From the NCBI GenBank assembly GCA_017553625.1, contig JAFZKP010000029.1, positions 1 to 64,000 of the forward strand: a stretch of DNA of 64,000 bases. Reading direction: 5' to 3'. The notes below the pieces were generated by a model. The model saw only the letters and a program-made list of their open reading frames with translations, did not search any database and was not told the DNA's origin. Made by a program: the position numbers and the translations under genes. How positions within the stretch are numbered: position 1 is the first letter of the stretch; the number at the start of each line of letters is the position of its first letter. Origin of the DNA: Bacteroidales bacterium. GTDB lineage: Bacteria > Bacteroidota > Bacteroidia > Bacteroidales > F082. Shown here in pieces: positions 34,002 through 42,256 of this stretch.

Positions 34002-35744
34002 ATGAATTCCGAAGAAGCTGAAAAAGAAGAAAAGAAATCGCTGAATTTCATTGAAGCGAAAGTTGAGGAAGATTTACGAAACGGCAAGAACGCCAAGCGA
34101 ATCCAGACGCGTTTCCCTCCGGAACCTAACGGCTACCTCCACATCGGTCACGCAAAAGCTATCTGCTTGGATTTCGGCATCGCCAAAAACTACGGCGGCG
34201 TTTGCAACCTGCGTTTCGACGACACCAACCCCACGAAAGAGAACATAGAGTATGTGGATGCCATCAAGGAAGACATCCAATGGCTTGGTTATCAATGGGG
34301 TAACGAATATTACGCTTCCGATTATTTCCAGCATCTTTGGGATTTTGCAGTAGAACTGATTAAACGCGGCAAGGCATATATCGACGAGCAGTCGTCAGAG
34401 GAAATCGCAGCACAAAAAGGCACTCCGACACAGCCTGGCACCGAGAGTCCGTATCGTAACCGCCCGATTGAGGAATCGCTTGAACTTTTCAATAAGATGA
34501 ACGCAGGCGAAATCGATGAGGGTAAGATGGTGCTTCGCGCAAAAATCGATATGGCGAATCCTAATATGCACTTCCGTGATCCTATCATCTACCGCGTGGT
34601 GAAGACTCCGCATCATCGTACCGGCACCAAATGGAACACCTACCCGATGTACGACTTCGCTCACGGTCAGAGCGATTATTTCGAGGGCGTGACACATTCA
34701 CTTTGCACTTTGGAATTTGTGGTGCACCGTCCGCTTTACGATTTGTTTGTAGATTGGCTCAAAGAGATTCGCGGCGAAGACGACAATATGGACGACAACC
34801 GTCCGCGTCAGACAGAGTTCAACAAGCTGAACCTCAACTACACCTTGATGAGCAAGCGTAACCTGCTGATTTTGGTGAAAGAAGGCATCGTCAACGGCTG
34901 GGACGACCCGCGTATGCCTACGATTTGCGGCTTCCGTCGTCGCGGCTACACTCCTGAGTCAATTCATAAATTCATCGACAAGATTGGATACACCACTTAC
35001 GACGCTTTGAACGACTTTGCGTTGCTTGAAAGCTCGATTCGTGAAGATTTGAACGCCCGTGCTACTCGTGTTTCGGCTGTCATCAATCCGGTTAAGTTAG
35101 TGATTACCAATTATCCAGAAGGTCAGACCGAGGAACTTGAGGCTATCAACAATCCTGAAGATGAGTCGGCTGGCAGCCATAAGATTGAATTCAGCCGCGA
35201 GCTGTGGATTGAGAAGGAAGACTTCATGGAATGTCCGCCTAACAAATATTTCCGCTTGACTCCAGGCAAGGAAGTGCGTCTTAAAAACGCCTATATAGTT
35301 AAATGCACTGGCTGCAAGAAAAACGAAAACGGCGAAGTTGTTGAGGTTTACGCCGAATACGACCCGATGACACGCAGCGGCATGCCTGAAGCAAACCGCA
35401 AGGTGAAAGGCACAATCCACTGGGTAAGTCAGGCACACTGCATCAAGGCGGAGGTGAGACTTTACGACCGCCTCTGGAATGTTGAAAACCCACGCGACGA
35501 ATTGGCACGCTTGCAAGATGAAGGCAACACTCCAATTGAAGCGATGCGCAAGATGATGAATCCTAACTCATTGGAAATCAGAACTGAATGCTACGTTGAG
35601 AAATATCTCGCTGACGCGAAACCTCTTGACCATTTCCAGTTCCAGAGAATAGGTTATTTCACCGTCGATAAAGACAGCACGCCTGAACATCTGGTATTTA
35701 ACAGAACAGTTGGATTGAAAGATACCTGGTCAAAGAAAGAATAA
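34002..35744 (+). CDS. glnS: Glutaminyl-tRNA synthetase
   Basis: 580 aa. HIGH motif PPEPNGYLHIGHA and KMSKS-type TLMSKRNLL, with the GlnRS-like anticodon-binding region behind. The start 34002 (MNSEEAEKEE) is used; the 27-bp longer frame lies on the promoter. GlnRS together with the separate gltX means tRNA-Gln need not be made by transamidation. It is followed by an octamer array that separates it from the 35830 unit. Confidence 0.95.
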   Translation: MNSEEAEKEEKKSLNFIEAKVEEDLRNGKNAKRIQTRFPPEPNGYLHIGHAKAICLDFGIAKNYGGVCNLRFDDTNPTKENIEYVDAIKEDIQWLGYQWGNEYYASDYFQHLWDFAVELIKRGKAYIDEQSSEEIAAQKGTPTQPGTESPYRNRPIEESLELFNKMNAGEIDEGKMVLRAKIDMANPNMHFRDPIIYRVVKTPHHRTGTKWNTYPMYDFAHGQSDYFEGVTHSLCTLEFVVHRPLYDLFVDWLKEIRGEDDNMDDNRPRQTEFNKLNLNYTLMSKRNLLILVKEGIVNGWDDPRMPTICGFRRRGYTPESIHKFIDKIGYTTYDALNDFALLESSIREDLNARATRVSAVINPVKLVITNYPEGQTEELEAINNPEDESAGSHKIEFSRELWIEKEDFMECPPNKYFRLTPGKEVRLKNAYIVKCTGCKKNENGEVVEVYAEYDPMTRSGMPEANRKVKGTIHWVSQAHCIKAEVRLYDRLWNVENPRDELARLQDEGNTPIEAMRKMMNPNSLEIRTECYVEKYLADAKPLDHFQFQRIGYFTVDKDSTPEHLVFNRTVGLKDTWSKKE

Positions 35745-35747
35745 TTT

Positions 35748-35823
35748 TAGTTATTCAGTTGGCCAGTTAGTCAGTTGTTCAGTTAACTGGCTAACTGATT
35801 AACTGATTAACTGATTAACTGAT
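35748..35823. repeat. Octamer array 3 between glnS and 35830
   Basis: Units AGTTATTC, AGTTGGCC, AGTTAGTC, AGTTGTTC, then AACTGGCT, AACTGATT complements; foldable as one hairpin. It sits 3 bp after the glnS stop and 6 bp before the next ATG. Confidence 0.85.
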
Positions 35824-35829
35824 AAAATT

Positions 35830-37035
35830 ATGAAAATCGAAAAAGAATTCATTGAAGGCTTATACGCTTCATTACCAGAAGAAACAAGGCATTACCTCGA
35901 TATTGCCATTGAAAAGATAGTTGAAGCAAAGCGCAGAGGCGGCAAAGTGGTCGTCGTGACTGGCTCTGGCCCTAACATCCACGAAGGTGTAACCACCTTG
36001 ATTGCCGAGTTCATCAACAAAGGCTTAATCGACGGAGTGACAACGAGTTCGGCTGTCGTCTCTCACGAGATGGGCGGAGTGCTTGATAAGGTGAAACGTA
36101 TCAACATCCACGATGTCGGTGAAGAATTCCTCGACTTCAGCAAGATGCCTCGTGGTGATATCTTTGAGCTCACCGAACTCACTGACGCTCAATGGGCTGA
36201 CCTCAAGAAAGAAATGATTATCGACGATGCTTTGGTGCAACGTTGCAACGAGAAAGAAGGCACCGTCATCATCAAGGCAGCTGCTAACATGGCATACCCG
36301 ATGGGTCTCAGAAACGAGACTTTTGCAGCGAGCATCATGGAAATTGCGCACACCAAGCACGTGCCGTTTGAGGAAGTCGTGGGCTGGGGCTGCGATGAAC
36401 GTACCATGCTCGGCGCCGGTGCCCGTAAAGGCGTGCCAGTGCTCGTGAGCGTGCCACAACTTATCGGAGGCGGTCAAGTTGGTATCAGCATCGCCGACAG
36501 TATCCCGGTAAGTGACAGAACCTTCCGCATTTCAAAGATGTTGGGAAGCGCTGACGTCATCATCGAATCAGCAGTTGCATTGACACAGGAAATTCACGAC
36601 GGACCTTTTGAAACATACACTGGTCACGGCATCTGGGCGCACTGGAGCGGATATCCTACCTACAGCCTCAAAGACAAGACCTTGATCCGTTTCGACCTCG
36701 ACGAAAACCTCAAGAAAGCCTGGGATTTGGATAAGAAATCCGGCGACGTGCAGGCGGCTATCGACAAAGGTCTGCCTAAGACAAAGATGTCGAAAATCCC
36801 CTTCAGAATGGAGATGTCGGCGTTCTCACGTCTCGAAAATTCAATCCCGGTCATCGGCGACATCGGCGTGCTTTGGTCAGTGATGGCACTGAAAGTGTCG
36901 CAGGCGCTCAACATCGAACTCGACTACATCAGCTATCCGCAGCAGACCGAGCCAGGTAAGGCAATGCGTGAGTGGATTGTCGATAACATCGACTATATGA
37001 AAATGGATAAGATTAAAGAATGGTTAAATAAATAA
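35830..37035 (+). CDS. Conserved protein of unknown function (401 aa)
   Basis: I do not recognise the family. The N-terminal VVVVTGSGPNIHEGVTTLIAEFI looks like a dinucleotide- or phosphate-binding loop, and GGGQVGISIADSIP is a second glycine-rich loop. A surrounding His-rich segment (SHEMGG, FETYTGHGIWAHWSG) could bind metal. No signal peptide or membrane helix, so cytoplasmic. Six bp separate it from the ECF-S-like gene. A deoxyhypusine-synthase-like or Rossmann enzyme is possible; neither is supported well enough to name. Confidence 0.7.
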   Translation: MKIEKEFIEGLYASLPEETRHYLDIAIEKIVEAKRRGGKVVVVTGSGPNIHEGVTTLIAEFINKGLIDGVTTSSAVVSHEMGGVLDKVKRINIHDVGEEFLDFSKMPRGDIFELTELTDAQWADLKKEMIIDDALVQRCNEKEGTVIIKAAANMAYPMGLRNETFAASIMEIAHTKHVPFEEVVGWGCDERTMLGAGARKGVPVLVSVPQLIGGGQVGISIADSIPVSDRTFRISKMLGSADVIIESAVALTQEIHDGPFETYTGHGIWAHWSGYPTYSLKDKTLIRFDLDENLKKAWDLDKKSGDVQAAIDKGLPKTKMSKIPFRMEMSAFSRLENSIPVIGDIGVLWSVMALKVSQALNIELDYISYPQQTEPGKAMREWIVDNIDYMKMDKIKEWLNK

Positions 37036-37040
37036 TCACT

Positions 37041-37550
37041 ATGGAAAACACTACATCTGTAAAGCTCTATAACCTTGATTTTGACCAGGTTAAGACATAT
37101 TTGTTCGCGACATTGTTCGTGGCAGGCAATATCATTTTGCCGCAGCTTTGCCATCTCATTCCGAATGGCGGTCACATCTTCCTGCCGATTTATTTCTTCA
37201 CGCTGATTGCCTCTTACAAATACGGCATGAAGGTAGGTTTGATGACAGCTGTTTTGTCGCCAATCATCAACAGTCTGCTTTTCGGAATGCCTCCTGCGGC
37301 TGTTGTTCCGAGCATCCTCATCAAGTCGATTTTCCTTGCAGTTTCAGCGGCTTGGGTGGCTGAAAAGACCAACAAAGTGTCGCTTTGGACAATACTTTTG
37401 GTTGTCTTGGCATACCAAATCTTCGGTTGCATGGTTGAATGGCTCATCGAAGGCTCTTTCGCAGCAGGTTTCAATGATTTCCGCCTCGGAATTCCAGGAA
37501 TGCTGATTCAATGGATAGGCGGTTATTTCTTTGTGAAATACATAAAATAA
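37041..37550 (+). CDS. ECF transporter S component-like membrane protein
   Basis: 169 aa with about five hydrophobic helices: FATLFVAGNIILPQLCHLIP, FLPIYFFTLIASYKYG, GLMTAVLSPIINSLLFGMPP, SILIKSIFLAVSAAWVAE and TILLVVLAYQIFGCMVEW. Length and topology fit ECF-type substrate-binding (S) components; no A/A'/T genes are in the window. The substrate cannot be read. It belongs to the 35830-38043 unit. Confidence 0.65.
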   Translation: MENTTSVKLYNLDFDQVKTYLFATLFVAGNIILPQLCHLIPNGGHIFLPIYFFTLIASYKYGMKVGLMTAVLSPIINSLLFGMPPAAVVPSILIKSIFLAVSAAWVAEKTNKVSLWTILLVVLAYQIFGCMVEWLIEGSFAAGFNDFRLGIPGMLIQWIGGYFFVKYIK

Positions 37551-37556
37551 ATTTGC

Positions 37557-37612
37557 ACGCAGAAACAGCAGATATAGCAGAAATATTTCCGCTGTTTCTG
37601 CTATTTCTGCGT
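37557..37612. repeat. Intercistronic imperfect hairpin
   Basis: ACGCAGAAA...TTTCTGCGT, with internal AGCAGAAA/TTTCTGCT repeats; about 20 of 24 arm positions pair. In the spacer of the ECF-S-like and DUF1893 genes. Confidence 0.7.
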
Positions 37613-37623
37613 GAGATTAAAAA

Positions 37624-38043
37624 ATGTCGTTAGAACAAGCCAAATCATTATTATTCACTTCTGCGAGTACCATTGCCGTGGTCTCAAACGGAGAGGTTTT
37701 TACATCCCATGAGCGCGGTGTGAAACCGCTTTTGCATCTTCTGACAGAGAAAAAAGACTTCCTGAAAGGTGCTTCCGTTGCCGACAAAGTCATTGGTAAA
37801 GCGGCAGCGCTCCTCATGGTTTTAGGTGAAATCAAGGAAGTTCACACTTTGATAATCTCAGAACCGGCAATCAAAGTGTTTGAAAAATATAATATCCCTT
37901 GTTTTTACGACAAAAAAGTCGACAGAATAATCAATCGCACTGGAGATGGGTTATGTCCGATGGAAACGTTATGTTTAGATATTGAGGAACCACAAGAGGC
38001 GTTTGAAAAAATCACAGAATTTATAAATAAAATGAAAAAATGA
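37624..38043 (+). CDS. DUF1893 protein (cytidine-deaminase-like fold)
   Basis: 139 aa. ASTIAVVSNGEVFTSHERGVKPLL, GASVADKVIGKAAALLM and CPMETLCLDIEEPQEAF match DUF1893 proteins, which have a deaminase-like fold without an established reaction. The HERG and CPMETLC regions could form the metal site of the fold. Third gene of the 35830-38043 unit. Confidence 0.85.
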   Translation: MSLEQAKSLLFTSASTIAVVSNGEVFTSHERGVKPLLHLLTEKKDFLKGASVADKVIGKAAALLMVLGEIKEVHTLIISEPAIKVFEKYNIPCFYDKKVDRIINRTGDGLCPMETLCLDIEEPQEAFEKITEFINKMKK

Positions 38044-38129
38044 CCATTTAATGTATGGACAAAAAATCCATATCATTTTATTTAAGTCATTGAATATCAA
38101 TAAAACTAATTATTGAAACCTTGAATGAT

Positions 38130-38151
38130 AGGGACAAAATTTTCAGTCCCT
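38130..38151 (+). promoter_or_regulatory. Inverted repeat upstream of second TPR regulator promoter
   Basis: AGGGAC...GTCCCT, 12 bp before the -33 TTG. A possible operator for the second cassette, different from the CGTAAC repeats of the first. Confidence 0.35.
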
Positions 38152-38162
38152 TCCAAAACCTC

Positions 38163-38191
38163 TTGACAAGTTTTGTTTTTGTATAATTTTG
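38163..38191 (+). promoter_or_regulatory. Promoter of second TPR regulator (TTG-N18-TAATTTTG)
   Basis: TTGACA at 38163 and TAATTTTG at 38184-38191; same CTTGACA start as the first cassette. Confidence 0.65.
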
Positions 38192-38228
38192 CTTCGTCAA
38201 ACATCGATGTTTTTGCGAAGTAAAATTA

Positions 38229-39743
38229 ATGCTTATGAAAACAAAAACTGTAATTTTTATCTTGCTTGCGGTAGTGATCAGTTGTATTACGACCTCTTGC
38301 GACACGCAGGCTAAACGTCAACGACAGGCTCGCGCGCTTTATGAAAGAGGTGTGCAACTGCGTGCCGAACGGCACTCGGAGGAGGCGACGGAATGCTTTC
38401 TGGAGGCGTTGTCATTCATGGATGACGTAGAGACGCAAAATTTTGCGTCTCTGCAATTACGTGCCAACATCAAAGACAATCTCGGCGCAATGTACAACAA
38501 ACACCAATTATTCGAGGAGGCTCTTGCCATGCACCGCTCAGCCATCGCCGATTTCAAAAAAATCAACGATTCCGTTGGTATGATGACAGCATGGCGCAAC
38601 TGCGGCCGTGTCACGAAATCGCTGGAACTGTTTGCACAGACGAAAGCCTATTACGATTCGGCATTCAGAGTCGCCAACTTATTAATGGATACGGTGATGA
38701 TTAACGACCTGTATCTCGAAATCGGACGCGATTATTACATGGAAGTCGGGAATTATCAGAAGGCGATTGAATGTGTTGAACGTGCAATGTATGGTGACGG
38801 TGTAGAGACACAAAATTTTGTGTTTCTACAGGGGAACGACCTCGACATCGCCAACATGACATTGGGAATCCTTTATTACTATGTCAACAGAAACGACGAG
38901 GCAAAACCATATCTCGAAAAAGCCTTGCGAAGCGATAGGGCTGGTGTGAAGATGTCGGTCTATCAGACGCTTTACGGCATCGCTCTTAACGAGAAAAACA
39001 TCAAGATGGCGATGAAATATGAGGGGCGTTTTATGGAGTACATGAAACTCGTCGAGAAAAAAAACAACAACGAGAACATTCTGCGCATCAGGGCGGAATA
39101 CGAACTCAAGGCGCAGAAAAGCGAGATGGAGACCCTGCATCGCACCAAAAGCTTCAAACTCTACCTGATTATCGCCGTCACGCTCAGCGTCGCTCTCATT
39201 ATCTTGTTGATTGTCAGGAAGAAAATAAGCGATAACAAAATTGAGATGGAGAAATTCAGAGGCCAGGTGGAGCGCGACCAAAACCGTATTCACGAACTTG
39301 TGAGCGACATGGAAAACCTCATCCGCACTAACGACGAACTGCGCCGTGACCATCAGACGCTGTCGCAAAAAGAATTGCTGATGACCAACAAAATCATGTC
39401 GAGAAACAAGGTTTTCGTCACGGCGCAGGGCTTAAGCGAGCACGTCACTGCAGAGTCGCTGAATTTCAACCTTAGCGACGACGACTGGGCGGATTTCATC
39501 AACCTCACCGACCTCGTATACGACGGATTCTCACATCGGTTGCTGCAGCTCTACCCTAAACTTGGAAAATGGGACGTGCGCATCTGTTGCCTATCGAAAA
39601 ACGATTTCTCAAACCAAGTGATTTCCATCCTGCTCGACACGCAAACCGATTCGTATTACAAACGCAAAACGCGCATCAAACAGATGAAAATGAATCTTGT
39701 TGATGATAATAGAACATTTGAAGAAATAGTAAATGCAGTATAA
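38229..39743 (+). CDS. Membrane-tethered TPR regulator, second copy
   Basis: 504 aa (or 502 from ATG 38235). Lipoprotein-type signal (TTSC), TPR-like repeats up to about 290, a single membrane helix about 311-330 (LYLIIAVTLSVALIILLIV), a coiled coil (about 331-385) and a C-terminal HTH-like domain: FSHRLLQLYPKLGKWDVRICCLS-, VISILLDTQTDSYYKRKTRIKQMKMN. This is the same architecture as the 7581 gene. Two in-frame palindromes sit between TPR helices (VETQNFASLQ at 67-76 and VETQNFVFLQ at 192-201). The GLUG/T9SS gene follows 19 bp downstream, so here the pair is co-transcribed. Confidence 0.8.
   Translation: MLMKTKTVIFILLAVVISCITTSCDTQAKRQRQARALYERGVQLRAERHSEEATECFLEALSFMDDVETQNFASLQLRANIKDNLGAMYNKHQLFEEALAMHRSAIADFKKINDSVGMMTAWRNCGRVTKSLELFAQTKAYYDSAFRVANLLMDTVMINDLYLEIGRDYYMEVGNYQKAIECVERAMYGDGVETQNFVFLQGNDLDIANMTLGILYYYVNRNDEAKPYLEKALRSDRAGVKMSVYQTLYGIALNEKNIKMAMKYEGRFMEYMKLVEKKNNNENILRIRAEYELKAQKSEMETLHRTKSFKLYLIIAVTLSVALIILLIVRKKISDNKIEMEKFRGQVERDQNRIHELVSDMENLIRTNDELRRDHQTLSQKELLMTNKIMSRNKVFVTAQGLSEHVTAESLNFNLSDDDWADFINLTDLVYDGFSHRLLQLYPKLGKWDVRICCLSKNDFSNQVISILLDTQTDSYYKRKTRIKQMKMNLVDDNRTFEEIVNAV
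38427..38454. repeat. Interspersed palindrome, in frame (copy 10)
   Basis: GTAGAGACGCAAA...TTTGCGTCTCTGC; encodes VETQNFASLQ in the TPR region. Confidence 0.85.
38801..38830. repeat. Interspersed palindrome, in frame (copy 11)
   Basis: TGTAGAGACACAAA and complement TTTGTGTTTCTACA; encodes VETQNFVFLQ. Confidence 0.85.
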
Positions 39744-39762
39744 ATTTTAAACATTAAATACC

Positions 39763-42156
39763 ATGAAAAAGAACATCTTATTATCAATTTTCTTAGCCTT
39801 CGCAATGTTTTGCGGAGCTCAGTCCCCATGCTGGGACGGCACTGTCGCCGAATCATATAACGGTGGCGACGGAACAATTGAAAACCCTTATCAGATTGCG
39901 ACACCGCAACAGCTGGCGCTTCTCGCACAGCAGACCAACGACGGCACCGGTGGCAACGCCTGCTATATCTTAACTGAAGACATCTGCCTGAATGACATGG
40001 ATGACAATATCAACTGGATACCTATCGGATACTATAACTTAAGTTCCGATTATAAAGTGTTTTCAGGCATTTTCGATGGTAATGGACATACTATCAGCAA
40101 TCTCTATAACGATAATAGCAATAATTGGAAATCAATAGGTTTGTTTGGACTGGCAAGTAATGCCGTCATTAAAAACGTCATTATCTCAAATGCAACGATT
40201 ATATCTCAAAGCAGTATAAAGGCTGGTATGATTGCAGCTTTTGCAAACAATACCGACGTTTTAAACAGCACTGCCGACGGTATGATTATAGCGAATGGTA
40301 CTTTGGGTGGTATAATAGGAAATTGCTCTGGCATTTCCGATACTACATTTATAGCTAACTGTGTCAACAATGTGGTGCTTGAAAATACATCAATAACAGG
40401 TGGTATCGTTGGTCATTGCGACAGCAGGGATAATAGTGGCGCCGTATCAAGTCAAAGTGTGGTCGTAATAGAAAACTGTATCAATTATTCTGACATTTCA
40501 TCGTGGTGTGCCGGCGGTATATCTGCAGATATATATGGCAATGTTGTAGTGAAAAAATGCGAAAATTATGGTAAAATGCAATCTGTACAAGCAGGTGGAG
40601 GTATCATTGGAGAAATTGGATTGTTCGACTCGTATTTGTCAGATTGCCTTGTGGAAGATTGTGTTAACCATGAGAGTGCAGACGTTATCAGCTATGCCTC
40701 AGGAGGTATCGCTGGACGCTCAGGTATGGCAATTGTTACAAGATGTGTCAACAATGCGTTGATTACAGCTCATATTCATGGTGACACTCTTTGGGCTATA
40801 GGTATAGCAGGTGGCATTACAGGTGTTGGTGGTGTTGTCTCTAACTGCTATAATCGTGGTGATGTCACTGCTACAAAAGATGAGATTTATGACATAGATT
40901 ATTATGTGTATTTGGGCGGTATTACTGGCACTGATGAATCACAATCTGAATCACATGCATGCAACGTTTATAACACAGGAAATATCATTATTCCAGATTT
41001 GACTGGTTTGAACTATAATAACACTATTGAACTTGCTTATGGAAATATTGTCGGGTATTCACCTAATCATGATTTTTACTATAATTGCTATTGGTTAGAT
41101 GATGACGACCTTCCTGCTTGCGGAAATGAGGAAATGCCGAATCTGCCAGGTTCTTGCGCTTTCATTCAAGGCACAACGCCAACAAGCTGGGTGCTCAACG
41201 AGGCACAATATGGTACCACCGACTTGCTTGATGCTCTCAACAACGGCTCATTGGGACAGTGTACTTGGCTTGAAGATGTGACAGGTATCAACGACGGATA
41301 TCCGATTATCGAAATGGATGGCGAACCAGATTATCAATTGGTTGGCGATGAATGGTACTATAAAATCACCAATTCTAACGGCACGATTTCTTATCAGCAT
41401 CTCGTCCATGAAAACGACTCCACAATCAATGATGACAAGGTTAAAGTCATTGTGAAGACCAACACTCTCTACGATTTGCGCATTGACCAGACCTCACACG
41501 AATATATTTATGAAGAAAACAACAAAGTTTATTGGTGGAACAAAACCCTTCAGGAATTCACTGTTTTGTACGATTTCGGTGCCAATGTCGGTGATGAATG
41601 GACCATCACTGCAGCTAATAACAGCGTGACAGTGCATGTTGACGATGTTGGCTATATTGTGAAAGACGCCAGATGGTTCAAAGCATTGGTAATCAGCGAT
41701 GAAAACGACATTTTCAGTGGTACTGTAGTATGCGGCATCGGACATTTAACCAGCTTTTTCCCTGAAAAATTGATGGAAAACAGAGACGATTTCGAGGTTG
41801 ATGGCATCCGTTGCTATTGGAAAGACGACATCCTTCTTTACAAAGAATCCGACACTGACTGCGACGCGATTTATGAACAATATCACCTCGGTGTAGATGA
41901 AAATGAAATTGCAAATGAAATTTTGATTTATCCTAATCCAACATCTGATTACATAATCATTATTTTATCTTCTGTACAAAAGACGCCACATTGTGACGTC
42001 TTTACAAGGGAATACCGCATCACAAATATCTTAGGCGAAATCGTCGCGTCTGGCAGAATCGCATCAGAAAACCAGCAAATCGATGTCTCATCATTGCCGG
42101 AAGGAATGTATTTCATCACCATCGACAAAGCGACAATGGAATTCATGAAGAAATAA
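39763..42156 (+). CDS. Secreted GLUG-repeat protein with T9SS sorting domain, second copy
   Basis: 797 aa. Signal peptide (1-19), opening domain homologous to the 9280 product (WDGTVAESYNGGDGTIENPYQI, QLALLAQQTNDG, YILTEDICLNDMDD, NWIPIGYY, FDGNGHTISNLY), about six to seven GLUG-type repeats (GGIIGNC, GGIVGHC, GGISADI, GGIIGEI, GGIAGRS, GGITGVG, GGITGTD), a beta-rich domain about 500-680, and a T9SS sorting domain from about 715 (YPNPTSD). An in-frame palindrome (VQKTPHCDVFTRE) is in the sorting domain. Longer than the first GLUG protein by a second extracellular domain. Adhesion or surface display is inferred. Confidence 0.85.
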   Translation: MKKNILLSIFLAFAMFCGAQSPCWDGTVAESYNGGDGTIENPYQIATPQQLALLAQQTNDGTGGNACYILTEDICLNDMDDNINWIPIGYYNLSSDYKVFSGIFDGNGHTISNLYNDNSNNWKSIGLFGLASNAVIKNVIISNATIISQSSIKAGMIAAFANNTDVLNSTADGMIIANGTLGGIIGNCSGISDTTFIANCVNNVVLENTSITGGIVGHCDSRDNSGAVSSQSVVVIENCINYSDISSWCAGGISADIYGNVVVKKCENYGKMQSVQAGGGIIGEIGLFDSYLSDCLVEDCVNHESADVISYASGGIAGRSGMAIVTRCVNNALITAHIHGDTLWAIGIAGGITGVGGVVSNCYNRGDVTATKDEIYDIDYYVYLGGITGTDESQSESHACNVYNTGNIIIPDLTGLNYNNTIELAYGNIVGYSPNHDFYYNCYWLDDDDLPACGNEEMPNLPGSCAFIQGTTPTSWVLNEAQYGTTDLLDALNNGSLGQCTWLEDVTGINDGYPIIEMDGEPDYQLVGDEWYYKITNSNGTISYQHLVHENDSTINDDKVKVIVKTNTLYDLRIDQTSHEYIYEENNKVYWWNKTLQEFTVLYDFGANVGDEWTITAANNSVTVHVDDVGYIVKDARWFKALVISDENDIFSGTVVCGIGHLTSFFPEKLMENRDDFEVDGIRCYWKDDILLYKESDTDCDAIYEQYHLGVDENEIANEILIYPNPTSDYIIIILSSVQKTPHCDVFTREYRITNILGEIVASGRIASENQQIDVSSLPEGMYFITIDKATMEFMKK
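41973..42006. repeat. Interspersed palindrome, in frame (copy 12)
   Basis: TGTACAAAAGACG...CGTCTTTACA, imperfect; encodes VQKTPHCDVFT in the sorting domain, at the same loop as copies 3 and 4. Confidence 0.7.
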
Positions 42157-42171
42157 AATCAAATTGTCATG

Positions 42172-42207
42172 AAAAAAGGAAACGAAAATCAATTCGTTTC
42201 CTTTTTT
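42172..42207. terminator. Bidirectional terminator between GLUG gene and topA
   Basis: AAAAAAGGAAACGAA, a 6-base loop, TTCGTTTCCTTTTTT; perfect stem with A/T flanks serving both converging genes. Confidence 0.8.
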
Positions 42208-42256
42208 GTATTGAGATGGTTTGCGTCTCTATAACCAATAACCATTAACCAATAAC

